A DNA stretch of 42,636 nt from Sterolibacterium sp. (GCA_018061005.1 JAGOVA010000021.1:1-42636); one strand, 5' to 3'; positions 1 through 9,576 are shown, counted from the stretch's first letter. Notes: generated by a model from the letters alone, not told the origin. Made by a program: numbers and translations.

Positions 1-1
1 T

Positions 2-2806
2 CTGGTTGAGCAGGTGTTGGCAGGGCATCCAGAGGTGATTTGTGTGGCAGACCAGCGGGCGGTCGATCATCTGGTGGATTCGGTGAGTGTGCTTGAGCAC
101 CTGTTAACCGATGGCTCAAGGCAGGAGTCCAATGCGCGATCATTGCGAAATCTGGGTCGGATGTATCTGGGAAAAATCCAGATGTATGCAGGCAAAGCGA
201 AATTCATCGTCAATACGTTGCCGGATCATTACCTGTATCTTGGCTTGATACACCTGATGCTGCCCAATGCAAAAATCATCCATGTCCAGCGTGATCCGCT
301 GGAGACCTGCCTTTCCTGTTATTCCACCTTGTTCAGCGCCGGGCATGGCTATAGCTATGACCTGGGGACGATGGGGCGACATTACGCGTTTTACCGGCAA
401 CTGATGCAGCACTGGCATACGGTCTTGCCAGAAGGACGTGTGCTCGACGTGTATGACGAAACGCACCGGGTATCCCCGCAAGCTCAGGCGCGACGTCTGT
501 ACGCGCATGTCGGTCTGCTATTTGACGATGACGCAGCACCGGAGCCTGATGTACGGGTTTCTGCTGGATCAACGCTGCCCATGGGGCAGATCGGGCAATC
601 CACCTGCGCGTCATTCCTTGCGCGGCATCCGGACTTTTCATGGCATTTTGATGCCTTGCGAAAAATGCTCGATCCTTGGCGGGGGCAACCCGAACCGGGA
701 GAACGCCAGGAACTGTTTGCTGCCTATGATGATGCCGCGTATCTCAAAGCCGCCGGGCTGGCACGAACCCTGACGGAAAAATATCCGTGGCATGGGCTGG
801 GCTGGCAGGTGCTGGGCGCGGCGCTGACGCAGTTGAGTGAAACGAATGAAGCCGTGACAACACTGCAACACGCGTTGTGGATGGATGCAAGCCAGCCCCA
901 TACCCACTACAACCTGGGCGTTGCGCTGCGAAATGCAGGGCGGCTCGAAGAGGCGATCCCTTGTTTTCAACGCGCACTTGAAATGCGGCCAGAGCAGTTT
1001 GAGGCGCATTACAACCTCGGCATCACGCTCAAGGAACTGGAAAATTTTCCCGCAGCGGAGCAAAGCTTGCGCCGGGCATTGACGTTAAAGCCGGGGGATG
1101 CGGATGCGCTCAACAATCTTGGGATTGTGCTGCATGAACAGGGCGGTCTTGAGCAGGCGGAAGCTGTTTTTCAACAGTCGCTGTCAATCCATCCTGAACA
1201 TGTCGCGTCATGGAACAATCTGGGGTTGACGCTAAAGCATCTGGGGCGAATGAAGGAGGCTGCCGCGGCCTTTCGTCAGAGCATTGCGTTACAGCAGGAT
1301 TATTTGCCGGCCTACGACAATCTGGGGGCATTGCTGATCCAGATGAGGCACCTGGAAGAAGCCGAACAGTGTTTCCAGCAGATGAAGCGCTTTGCTGAAG
1401 ACACCCCCGAAATTCACTGTGGTCTGGGTTCGATCCATCAGACAAGAGGTGAAATGCAGCAGGCGGTTGCCCATTTTCGGCGTGCGCTGGCACTGGCTCC
1501 GCATCATGCGGCCGCTTATAGCAGCCTGTTGTTTTGTCTTTGCCATGATGCAAACGTCGATGCTGCAACCTTGTTTGAGGCGCATCGTGCGTATGCCGCT
1601 ATCGTTGAAACGCCATGGATATCTTCCTGGCCGAAACACGATCAGGTGAAGGACACAGGCCGTACTTTACAGGTTGGCTTTGTTTCGGCAGATTTTAATA
1701 ACCACCCCGTCGCCTGTTTTTTTGAACCTATCCTTGTTCATTTGGCGCAATGCGGGAACTTACGGCTGCATGCGTATTACAACGAGGTGTATGAGGACAA
1801 CACGACCCATCGGTTAAAACTCTGTTTTTCCAGATGGAGCTGTGTGGCTCATCTGACGGATGCGGCGCTCTTTGAAAAAATTCGCACCGATGGCATCGAT
1901 ATCCTGATCGATCTTTCCGGGCATACGGGCAAGAATCGTCTGGCCTGTTTTGCACGCAAGCCCGTCCCGATACAGGCGAGCTGGCTGGGGTATGCGGGAA
2001 CGACCGGGCTGCAGGCGATGGATTACTACCTGGCCAGTGAAGACTTTCTGCCGCATGAGCCATTCGATCATTTATTTACGGAAAAAATCATCCATTTGCC
2101 CGCGCCCGTTCCCTTTTCACCTGATCCTCATGCGGTCGATGTCAGCCCGCTGCCTGCGCTTGAGCATGGCTATCTGACTTTTGGCAGCTTCAACCGCCCC
2201 AACAAGATCGGGCGTGCCGTGGTGGCGTTGTGGTCAGGCTTGCTTCGTCAGTTGCCAACGTCGAGGCTGATCTTGCTGGGCATGAATGGCCTTAAGGATG
2301 TCGAGCGGCTCATGGGCTTCTTTGAAGCAGAAAATATCGCGGCAGAACGGCTGGAGTTTGTTGAACGCTGTTCATTGCCCGATTATTTCGCTTATTATCA
2401 GCGAGTAGATATGTGTTTTGATTCTTTCCCGTTCAACGGTAGCAGTACAACGGGTGATGGCCTCTGGATGGGGGTGCCGACACTCACGTTTGAAGGCCAG
2501 ACCTTGCAGAGCCGCGCAGGGGGCGCATGGCTCCGGCATTTTGGTCTTGGTGGTATTGGCGGCTTTGTGGCAGAAACACCGGCGCAATTTGTCAGCCTGG
2601 GCGTCGGCTGGGCACAACGGTTGCCGGAGCTATCCCGGATACGGGCAGATTTGCGGGCAAAGATTCTCGGTACGCCTTCATGCCGTCCGGAATCGATTGC
2701 GAAGGCACTGGTGTTTGCGTTACGAACGATGTGGCAGCGTGAGTGTGCCGGGCAATCTCCGGCATCTTTTGAAATTCCATCGCAGGTGTGGCACCCCCAG
2801 GGATAG
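2..2806 (+). CDS. Sulfotransferase-TPR-O-GlcNAc transferase-like fusion protein (5' partial)
   Basis: The reading frame is open to the left edge, so the true start lies outside; the first visible residues (LVEQ then VLAGHPEV) look like the tail of the sulfotransferase 5'-PAPS loop. Residues about 1-230 (numbered from position 14) resemble the sulfotransferases fused to TPR proteins, including the 3'-phosphate-binding stretch IIHVQRDPLETCLSCY. Residues about 265-510 are a run of 34-residue TPRs (repeated YNLG / NNLG motifs). Residues about 550-915 match the SPINDLY/OGT glycosyltransferase-41 domain: VSADFNNHPV, LIDLSGHTG, WLGYAGTTG, FGSFNRPNKI and LWMGVPTLT. His564 and Lys731 align with the catalytic-site His498 and Lys842 of human OGT. 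It probably glycosylates protein Ser/Thr, and may also transfer sulfate; substrates are unknown. The next gene starts 16 bp downstream. Confidence 0.88.
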   Translation: MVEQVLAGHPEVICVADQRAVDHLVDSVSVLEHLLTDGSRQESNARSLRNLGRMYLGKIQMYAGKAKFIVNTLPDHYLYLGLIHLMLPNAKIIHVQRDPLETCLSCYSTLFSAGHGYSYDLGTMGRHYAFYRQLMQHWHTVLPEGRVLDVYDETHRVSPQAQARRLYAHVGLLFDDDAAPEPDVRVSAGSTLPMGQIGQSTCASFLARHPDFSWHFDALRKMLDPWRGQPEPGERQELFAAYDDAAYLKAAGLARTLTEKYPWHGLGWQVLGAALTQLSETNEAVTTLQHALWMDASQPHTHYNLGVALRNAGRLEEAIPCFQRALEMRPEQFEAHYNLGITLKELENFPAAEQSLRRALTLKPGDADALNNLGIVLHEQGGLEQAEAVFQQSLSIHPEHVASWNNLGLTLKHLGRMKEAAAAFRQSIALQQDYLPAYDNLGALLIQMRHLEEAEQCFQQMKRFAEDTPEIHCGLGSIHQTRGEMQQAVAHFRRALALAPHHAAAYSSLLFCLCHDANVDAATLFEAHRAYAAIVETPWISSWPKHDQVKDTGRTLQVGFVSADFNNHPVACFFEPILVHLAQCGNLRLHAYYNEVYEDNTTHRLKLCFSRWSCVAHLTDAALFEKIRTDGIDILIDLSGHTGKNRLACFARKPVPIQASWLGYAGTTGLQAMDYYLASEDFLPHEPFDHLFTEKIIHLPAPVPFSPDPHAVDVSPLPALEHGYLTFGSFNRPNKIGRAVVALWSGLLRQLPTSRLILLGMNGLKDVERLMGFFEAENIAAERLEFVERCSLPDYFAYYQRVDMCFDSFPFNGSSTTGDGLWMGVPTLTFEGQTLQSRAGGAWLRHFGLGGIGGFVAETPAQFVSLGVGWAQRLPELSRIRADLRAKILGTPSCRPESIAKALVFALRTMWQRECAGQSPASFEIPSQVWHPQG

Positions 2807-2822
2807 AGCGAGGGCTTGACGG

Positions 2823-3950
2823 ATGATCCAGGTATTTCGTGCGGTATTGAGCGAGGAGGCGATCGCCGAAGCCTCGCAATGTATGCGCGAAGGCTGGGTC
2901 GGCTATGGCCCCCGGTGTCATCGGCTGGAGCAGCATTTTGTCGACCAACAGGGCGGCTGGGCCTTGGCCACCGGCACCTGCACTTCGGCCTTGTACTTGA
3001 GTGCGCTGTTGCTGGAACCGGCGCCGGGCGATGAAGTCATCGTGCCGGCGACCACCTTTGTTTCGACCGCAATGGCTTTCCATTGGGCCGGCTGGCAGGT
3101 GCGGGTTGCGGATGTTGATCCTGAAACACTGCTACTGATGCCCGAAAACGTCGAAGCGGTGGCGACAGACCGCACACGTGCGGTTGTGGCGGTGCATCTC
3201 TACGGACAGCGTGCGGCGGTGCACGAGCTTAATGCGTTCTGTACGAGCCTGGGCTACACCCTGATCGAAGACGGCGCACACCGCTTACCGCTGTCGGGTG
3301 AGGCCGCACCCGCAGGGCAATTTGCCTGTTACAGCTTCAACGCCGTCAAGGAAGCACCGGCGGGTGAAGGGGGCTTGCTCTGGTGTGCGGATGCGACGCG
3401 GGAGGCCGACGCCCGCCAGATCTCCAATCTGGGCTTGTCTTTCGATACCCTGCAACGTTGTTCGACGCTGCCCCATCGCGATTACGAGTTCAGTGCTTAT
3501 GGCGGGCTCAAGTTACGGCTGAACGATATCGCAGGCACACTCGCGCTGCATGGCGTTAACCGGCTGGTCGAAACGCGTCAGCAGCGGCAAGCACTGGCAC
3601 GCCGTTACGACCAGGCATTTCGTGATTTGAGCCCTTGTCTGCAACTGATGCACCGACAGTCTGACGACAGTGGCTTGATGTACGTCGTTCGCATTGAAAA
3701 GGGCCGCCGCAGCGCCTTGCGCGCAGCATTGGCGGGTGCAGGGATTGCCAGCAGCGTACATTACTCATCGTTATCACAACATCCGTTTTTCTCAGGCACT
3801 TCTTGCCCGAATGCCGAACAAGCCCAGCAGGAGGTGCTGACCTTGCCGCTCCGGCTGAATTTGACCGCCGCAGAGCAGGATAAAATCATTGAAGTGGTGC
3901 GCCATTGGGCTGCGGCGGAGGATGAAGCGGAAGTGAGGCGTGGCGCATGA
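2823..3950 (+). CDS. DegT/DnrJ/EryC1/StrS-family PLP aminotransferase
   Basis: A 375-residue protein of the sugar-aminotransferase family, which makes amino sugars from nucleotide-linked keto sugars using PLP. Visible hallmarks are the N-terminal GYGPRCHRLEQ segment, the cofactor region LATGTCTSALYLSAL, EDGAHRLPL, and the Schiff-base lysine Lys176 in NAVKEAPAGEGG (usually TKN..TGEGG). The sequence around the lysine is somewhat divergent, so the exact substrate cannot be named. It begins 16 bp after the glycosyltransferase gene and is followed 7 bp later by a GNAT gene, so the three probably form one operon that supplies and attaches a modified sugar. Confidence 0.85.
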   Translation: MIQVFRAVLSEEAIAEASQCMREGWVGYGPRCHRLEQHFVDQQGGWALATGTCTSALYLSALLLEPAPGDEVIVPATTFVSTAMAFHWAGWQVRVADVDPETLLLMPENVEAVATDRTRAVVAVHLYGQRAAVHELNAFCTSLGYTLIEDGAHRLPLSGEAAPAGQFACYSFNAVKEAPAGEGGLLWCADATREADARQISNLGLSFDTLQRCSTLPHRDYEFSAYGGLKLRLNDIAGTLALHGVNRLVETRQQRQALARRYDQAFRDLSPCLQLMHRQSDDSGLMYVVRIEKGRRSALRAALAGAGIASSVHYSSLSQHPFFSGTSCPNAEQAQQEVLTLPLRLNLTAAEQDKIIEVVRHWAAAEDEAEVRRGA

Positions 3951-3957
3951 GTGATGC

Positions 3958-4539
3958 GTGATGCGTAACATGAGCGGTTTGCCGCTGTGCTCGGGTGAGT
4001 GGGTCAGCCTGCGCCCCGTGCTGACCGAGGATATTCACGCGATTGTCCGGCTACGCAATGCTTCGCGGCAATGGTTTCTGGACAGCCGGGTCGTGGATGC
4101 CGAAGGCATGGCGACCTGGCTGGCCGCCATCCGTTTTCCTGAAGAAGCCCTGTTACGCATCGAAACACAGGGGGGGCAGTTTCTGGGGGTGGCAGGCTGG
4201 AGTCATTTATGTCTGGCTTCTGGCGAAGCGGAAATTGGCCGATTGATGATCGACCGGAGAGCCGTGGCGCGTGAATTGCCGGATGCCGGGCGCAATGTGG
4301 CGGTGGATGCTGTCAGAGCCATAGGCCGTTATCTGTTCGTCGAATACGGGTTGAAACGGATCAAAACTTCTTTTCTGGCCGGTAACCATCCTGCCGCCAT
4401 TGTGAATCAGCGTTGTGGCATGTGTCTTGTGGACACAGTTAGCCAGATGCAATCGGGTAAGTCGGTTAACGTGCATCACCTCGAACTGACTCGGAGCCGG
4501 TGGTTGTTCCTTCAGGATTTCTATATCGAAGATCGCTGA
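3958..4539 (+). CDS. GNAT-family N-acetyltransferase (RimJ/RimL-like)
   Basis: A 193-residue GNAT acetyltransferase. The N-terminal WVSLRPVLTEDIHAIVRLRN is typical of the RimJ/RimL-type subgroup, and the C-terminal part (RYLFVEYGLKRIKTSF..NHPAAIVNQRCGM) matches the family's acetyl-CoA-binding helix and last strands. The frame offers GTG 3958, ATG 3961 and ATG 3970; all three are close to the preceding stop, and the choice is uncertain. In many O-antigen and flagellin glycan clusters such enzymes acetylate an amino sugar after a DegT aminotransferase has made it, which is the likely role here. Acetylation of a protein N terminus cannot be excluded. Confidence 0.75.
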   Translation: MMRNMSGLPLCSGEWVSLRPVLTEDIHAIVRLRNASRQWFLDSRVVDAEGMATWLAAIRFPEEALLRIETQGGQFLGVAGWSHLCLASGEAEIGRLMIDRRAVARELPDAGRNVAVDAVRAIGRYLFVEYGLKRIKTSFLAGNHPAAIVNQRCGMCLVDTVSQMQSGKSVNVHHLELTRSRWLFLQDFYIEDR

Positions 4540-4723
4540 TTTGTTTTGGAAAGATGGCTGTTTATGTGACAAACTTGCTTGTTGTGGGTGGATTTTTGCA
4601 TGATAGTCTCGGAAGCGATGCTGTTTCCGGGATATTGACAATGTGGTTGTCGGGCACAGCGGATTTTGGATGCTTGGTGCATTACATTTTATTTGTGTGT
4701 CCGATCAGAGGTTGGAGGTGTTT

Positions 4724-7700
4724 ATGAGTGCGACTGAAAAATCATGTGTTCATCCGGAGTTACCGTTTGCGCGTGCGCGGATTCCGGGAATGATGAGCGA
4801 AATGTGGCCCTCTGTTCTGGCGGCAGGCTTGCTGGCGACGACAGGTAACGTATTCGCTGGAGGATGGAGCACAAGTGCCACTTCAACCCAGGTTGCTCCA
4901 GGGGGTGGTTTCACAGTCACCTCAATTTATAATTACGATGGCAACTGTGGTGTGCGCGCCAGGGTACGGTACGTCAGTGGTTCCTGCGCGCCCGGTGGCG
5001 ATACCGGCTGGCAGGGGCATACATCGAACTGTTCAGGCGGGGGGACGGCATCCAGAGCCTATACCATGAATGCCTCCCCCGTTGCTCCCTGCCTGATTTC
5101 AGGGGACGGCACAGATAATACGTCGCATTATTACAACAAAACCTATACCATACAGGCCACGCAGAGCATTACAGTCACCACGGCACCGCCGGCCAGTGCT
5201 CAAGGCGGTAATTCTTTCCCTGTGGCGGCAACGGCTAGTTCCGGCTTGTCAGTCAGTGTTGGCGTTTCGGGAAACTGTACCTATTCCGCGCCGAACGTCA
5301 CCATGACCAAGACCACCGGAACCTGCACGGTGACTTTCAGTCGTGGCGACAACGGAACGGGAACGTGGGTGCCGGCAGCTGACAAGGTTTATAGCGTCAA
5401 CGCAACCGGTTTGGCTCAAACAATTACTGTGACTACCCCGGCTCCGGCCAGTGCTGCGTACAACAGCAGCTTTACGGTGGCGGCAACGACCAATGCGGTG
5501 CCGGCACGGGCGGTGGCCATTACTACGGCGGGTAGTTGCTCGGGTAGTGGCAGTGGCAGCGCGACCATCACCATGACGAGTGGTACTGGAACCTGTACGG
5601 TTTATTATAACCAGACTGATAATTCCCCTTCTTATGCTCCGGCTGCCCAGGTTTCTAGTGGGACTACCGCTACCAAGATCGGCCAAACCCTCACCTTCCC
5701 CGCTCAAACCACGGGCAGTCGTTTATTTGTGCTCAACAGTACATTTGCGATCAGCCCGGTGGCCACCAGTGCCAGCCCTAATTCCGGTAATGCGATCACC
5801 TACAGTTCGTTGGCCACCGGGGTGTGTACCGTTTCAGGAACGACGGTCACCATGAAGAGTGCGGGGAATTGCATCCTCGCTGCCGATCAGACCGGGAATG
5901 CCAACTACAATGCGGCACCGCAGGCGGCGCAGATTGTGCAGCTGACCAAAAATCTGCAGAAAATCCTGGTGACGACTTCTGCGCCAGGGGTGAAAGCCAG
6001 CAACGGGTCATTTTCGGTCGCGGCCGAGTCACGCGCCGTGGCGACGAATGCGCTCACGGGTCTGGCCGTGACGATTCAGGCCATGGGCAACTGCAGCCTC
6101 ACAGCGGGTGGCTCTAATACGGCAACCATCAGGATGGGGGCGGGTTCGAGCATTTGCAGCGTGCTGTATACCCAGCCGGGTGATGTCAATTACGAGGCGG
6201 CGGATCCGATCACTGAATACACCACGCCGGATACCTCCGGCGGTTCGGGGTGTTTTGGCGAGGGGGTATATACCTCATTGCAGTTTGATAATACCGGAGG
6301 CTATCTCGGCTGGGCCTGTAATGATGGCGATTATGCCGCACCAGGGCATAGCATCAGTTGCTGGCCGCCGATCTGGTGGGATGTCTGGCCGATTTACCAA
6401 AAGGGCTGGTCTATCCAGCCGGGGAGCGGCTTCAAGGGGCATGTGCTGCAAACCTTGCGGAACCCGGGCAAGACCTTCAAGGTGCAGAAAGCACCTGGAG
6501 GGGGCGATTTTTACAATGTGCTGAATACCACAGATGCCACCTGTCTGGCTTCAGGTAATGGCGTGTATGAATCTTCGGGGACGCGCAAAGGCTCGAATTC
6601 GAGCGCGGGTTATCTGGTGGCGATCCAGGATACGGCCACTTTGCCGGGGCAATACTGTAATTATTCGGCAGCGCAGACCAAGTGGACGATGACGATTAAC
6701 GGTAGCAATGCCACTTTCGCAACGGCCGGTTACCCGAGTTGGCCCAGCGCCGGCTGCATGGGTTCGGACAGCGGCGCAGCCTTGAGCCGCCGGTTGATCA
6801 AGCCCTGGGATGCCGGAAACTTCGGCCACTGGGGCGATAGCTGGGTGCGTAACGCGCTGCCATCCTGCAATAGTGGCGGGGCGAAGATCAAGTGTGGGGG
6901 GTATCAACCACCACCGCCTGATCACATCCGCTTTGAATTCGATTCGACAAAAACTTACACCTGTGGTGCCAAGGTGGCGATCAAGATGTGTACCAATCCG
7001 GCTCCGGGTGTGGGCAACGAGGGAACCTGTGATCTTTCCACAGGTTATGCGATGCTCAAGCCAGTCGCCACAAAAGGCACCTGGAGCGGCCTGACGGCGG
7101 CGCCATTCACCGGCTTTATCGAGGCTTCTACCGGGATTGCGTTGTCGTATCCCACGCTGGGTGATGCGGTCAATCTGAGTTATTTGAATGCCAGCATGAC
7201 CTTGCAGGATACCGCACTGGAGTGTTACGACACCTCAAGTAAAAAGCAGGTCAGTTGTACAGCCGCCTTTACCTACAAGATGTGCCCGCCGTTTGATGCG
7301 GTTGAACAAGGGGCTGATCTCGGGGCGAACTTGTATACCAAGTTGGCGGGTACAGACTTCAATGTAGACGTGGTGACCGGTAATACAGGCTATGTGGGCA
7401 ATGCCACGGTGAGCCTGCTGGATGTGTCTGGCGCAGGCGGCGATCCGGCTCCTTCCATTGTTGATGGTACTGTCGACTGTGCGACAGGAGCTGCTTTGCC
7501 GGGCGCGCAATTTACCGTGCCTGCACCGGCAGTGGCTGCGGCCAAGACCTATGCCTATATTGCGGCTGATTCAGGGCGCAAGACCTTTACCTTGCGCTAC
7601 GACAATGCCGCAGCCAATGTCAAGATGCGGATCGTCGATAAAGATGGCAAGTGCTTCAACTCGACAGATGCCTTCAGTATTCGTCCGTCCAAACTGGTAC

Positions 7701-9193
7701 TGGCGACGACTTTGGCGGGAGCGACGGCGACCGCCGAGGTCGACTTTACCCTGACAGCCACCGCGAAGAATTCGGCCAACAACACGACGACTGGCTACGC
7801 AGGGGTGGGTGTCTTGCCCGAAGCCTACGGAGTCTTCATTTATGACTGGGATGACAAGAAAGTCGACCCCTTGTTGTCGGGTGTCTTTGCCGACGCAGTG
7901 GCCGGGGTGGCCACAGGCACGGCCTTCAAGCTTAGTGTGGTGGGTGAGGTGTATTTCTATGACTACGACCATGACCATGATGCTCACAAGGTTGTGGGCA
8001 AACACGATAACTGGGAGAAATTCGCTACCAGTTCGGTGGGGGATCAGACCTTTACCCAGAATTCAGGAGATCAGGGGAATGGAGACTGTGTGAGTGGCTC
8101 CTATTCCAACACTTTGACGGGTGGCAAGTATGGCTGCCACATCGGTTCGACCGCCCTGACCTTGCCGCGCTTCATTCCGGATCATTACGAGGTGGATAAC
8201 CGGATTGAGTCGCTCTGCGGAGGGGTCGGCGGGATGACCTATTTCCGTCAGTCCTTTAGCACCCCCACTGACGCGTCTGTTCGAGCCATGGGGAAGGATG
8301 GAAATGCGCTGAAAAACCTGACCAGTGCCTATACAGCAGCGTACAGGCCTTCCTTTACCATTGTTGCAGTCAATGGCGGAGCGGCGACTGCACCGGTATC
8401 CGTGGATCTGACCACGCCTTTTGACTGGTCGGCCGATCCCAAGCTGGGGGGGGCGTACGATAATAATTCGTCGGGTCAGATCACTGGTCTGGCAGCTGTC
8501 GTGGCACCGGCTGCGCCACCCAACTTCGAGAGCTTTGGCTTGAAGACGACCATCACCGATCCGGATGACGTCAAGATTACCAAGTGTATGACCGGCAATC
8601 TGGCCACCATCCCGAAGACCTTTGTTGCGGGTGTGGATGAAGGCGGCGGCAAGAGTAGCTGTACCTCACCACCGACGCGGATGCGTTATGGCGTGCTGAA
8701 ACTTGAAGACACCTATGGCTCCGATCAGTTGCCGCAATACATGCGGGTTGAGGCGCGCTACTGGAATGCGGCGAGCGGTGCCTGGCTCAGGAATGATCTG
8801 GACAACTGTACCAAGTTGTTGACCGCCACCAGCAACGCGGATCGCAATATCGCCGTAGGCAATTTCAAGGGCAGCCTGGCCAGTGGTGATATCAGCGTGA
8901 CGGCGGCGGATCTGACGCTGGCGGGCGGGCGGGGCACCATTCGTTTCGAGCCAGCACCGGGCAAGGTGGGGAGCGCCAATGTCGCTATCAACCTTAATCC
9001 GGGCACGACGCATATCGATTCTTCCTGTGTCACCTGGGGCACGGGTGGTAACGCGCCGAATTCAACAAATGGTGCAGGCTTTGATTATCTGAAAGGAGCC
9101 TGGTGTGGTGCGGCGTATGACAAAGATCCGAGTGCCACCATCCATTTCGGTAATCCCAAGAGCCAGTTCCTCTATATGCGCGAAAGGTATTGA
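4724..9193 (+). CDS. Giant secreted MshQ-like protein with Ig-like repeats and C-terminal DUF6701 region
   Basis: The start is set at ATG 4724 because GGAGGTG lies just upstream and the product then begins with a basic segment, a hydrophobic stretch and an AXA-like site (NVFA-GG), a signal peptide. The 1489-residue protein has four tandem Ig-like repeats of about 85-92 residues (5162-6230), most containing a Cys pair. A Trp- and Cys-rich middle region (about 6240-6900) matches no family I recognise. The C-terminal half has MshQ/DUF6701 hallmarks: CFNSTDAFSIRPSKL, then FTLTATAKNS..TTGYAG, and CHIGS..TLPRFIPDHYEV. MshQ is encoded in MSHA pilus loci and is thought to be a surface or pilus-associated protein. 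Here the gene precedes mshI by 383 bp, supporting a link with the pilus. Confidence 0.85.
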   Translation: MSATEKSCVHPELPFARARIPGMMSEMWPSVLAAGLLATTGNVFAGGWSTSATSTQVAPGGGFTVTSIYNYDGNCGVRARVRYVSGSCAPGGDTGWQGHTSNCSGGGTASRAYTMNASPVAPCLISGDGTDNTSHYYNKTYTIQATQSITVTTAPPASAQGGNSFPVAATASSGLSVSVGVSGNCTYSAPNVTMTKTTGTCTVTFSRGDNGTGTWVPAADKVYSVNATGLAQTITVTTPAPASAAYNSSFTVAATTNAVPARAVAITTAGSCSGSGSGSATITMTSGTGTCTVYYNQTDNSPSYAPAAQVSSGTTATKIGQTLTFPAQTTGSRLFVLNSTFAISPVATSASPNSGNAITYSSLATGVCTVSGTTVTMKSAGNCILAADQTGNANYNAAPQAAQIVQLTKNLQKILVTTSAPGVKASNGSFSVAAESRAVATNALTGLAVTIQAMGNCSLTAGGSNTATIRMGAGSSICSVLYTQPGDVNYEAADPITEYTTPDTSGGSGCFGEGVYTSLQFDNTGGYLGWACNDGDYAAPGHSISCWPPIWWDVWPIYQKGWSIQPGSGFKGHVLQTLRNPGKTFKVQKAPGGGDFYNVLNTTDATCLASGNGVYESSGTRKGSNSSAGYLVAIQDTATLPGQYCNYSAAQTKWTMTINGSNATFATAGYPSWPSAGCMGSDSGAALSRRLIKPWDAGNFGHWGDSWVRNALPSCNSGGAKIKCGGYQPPPPDHIRFEFDSTKTYTCGAKVAIKMCTNPAPGVGNEGTCDLSTGYAMLKPVATKGTWSGLTAAPFTGFIEASTGIALSYPTLGDAVNLSYLNASMTLQDTALECYDTSSKKQVSCTAAFTYKMCPPFDAVEQGADLGANLYTKLAGTDFNVDVVTGNTGYVGNATVSLLDVSGAGGDPAPSIVDGTVDCATGAALPGAQFTVPAPAVAAAKTYAYIAADSGRKTFTLRYDNAAANVKMRIVDKDGKCFNSTDAFSIRPSKLVLATTLAGATATAEVDFTLTATAKNSANNTTTGYAGVGVLPEAYGVFIYDWDDKKVDPLLSGVFADAVAGVATGTAFKLSVVGEVYFYDYDHDHDAHKVVGKHDNWEKFATSSVGDQTFTQNSGDQGNGDCVSGSYSNTLTGGKYGCHIGSTALTLPRFIPDHYEVDNRIESLCGGVGGMTYFRQSFSTPTDASVRAMGKDGNALKNLTSAYTAAYRPSFTIVAVNGGAATAPVSVDLTTPFDWSADPKLGGAYDNNSSGQITGLAAVVAPAAPPNFESFGLKTTITDPDDVKITKCMTGNLATIPKTFVAGVDEGGGKSSCTSPPTRMRYGVLKLEDTYGSDQLPQYMRVEARYWNAASGAWLRNDLDNCTKLLTATSNADRNIAVGNFKGSLASGDISVTAADLTLAGGRGTIRFEPAPGKVGSANVAINLNPGTTHIDSSCVTWGTGGNAPNSTNGAGFDYLKGAWCGAAYDKDPSATIHFGNPKSQFLYMRERY
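5162..6230 (+). repeat. Four tandem Ig-like repeats coded within the MshQ-like gene
   Basis: Four consecutive units begin with QSITVTT, QTITVTT, QTLTFPA and QKILVTT. Each runs about 85-92 residues, contains a CTV / CIL / CSV-type Cys strand, and ends near a Y-x-A-A motif. The pattern is that of extracellular beta-sandwich repeats that lengthen adhesins. The DNA copies have diverged, so this is an old protein repeat and not a recent duplication. Confidence 0.75.
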
Positions 9194-9256
9194 GCCTGGG
9201 GTGGGTTCCTCTTCCTGTTGAACCGGCAACAAACGGTGGGCTACTTTTGTACCGTC

Positions 9257-9335
9257 ATTCCCGCGCAGGCGGGAATCCAGCAATAGCGTGCGCCTTTACG
9301 GCACCATGGATTCCCGCCTGCGCGGCGGTTTTTTA
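9257..9335. repeat. dRS3-like inverted repeat, possible terminator
   Basis: ATTCCCGCGCAGGCGGGAAT at 9257-9276 fits the ATTCCC-N8-GGGAAT pattern of neisserial dRS3 elements. A 19-bp part of it (9261-9279) recurs as a perfect inverted copy at 9307-9325, separated by 27 bp. The second arm is followed by CGGTTTTTT, so RNA from the upstream gene could fold into a 19-bp stem ending in a U-run. It lies 64 bp past the stop of the MshQ-like gene and may both terminate it and be a mobile or recombinogenic repeat. Confidence 0.75.
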
Positions 9336-9363
9336 CAACGGGAAATTGTTTGGCATGAGATTG

Positions 9364-9391
9364 TTGAGTTTGTGTCACTTTGCGGCATAAT
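9364..9391 (+). promoter_or_regulatory. Candidate sigma-70 promoter of the msh operon
   Basis: TTGAGT (9364-9369) and CATAAT (9386-9391) are separated by 16 bp, five of six -10 bases matching consensus. It lies after the inverted repeat and about 186 bp before the mshI start. The remainder of the gap (9392-9576) holds only degenerate GTTCGCTG-like short repeats and no convincing gene. Confidence 0.4.
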
Positions 9392-9576
9392 GGCGCGCGG
9401 TGTAGTTGCGATGTTCGCTGTGATGTTTGTTGCGGTATTCGCTGCGGTGTTCGCAGGGCAGTGCAAAATTCAGGCGGGGTGTTTGTGATCCCCGGCCAGG
9501 CAGCAAGCAAAGGGAGGCATTGGGTCAGCTGGCCGTTGGTCACGCTGGGGCACAATGAAACAATGGGGATGGCTTT

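Noticed and set aside
4635-4663. TTGACA at 4635 as promoter of the MshQ-like gene
   Set aside because: The -35 is perfect, but the 17-bp position holds no -10-like sequence.
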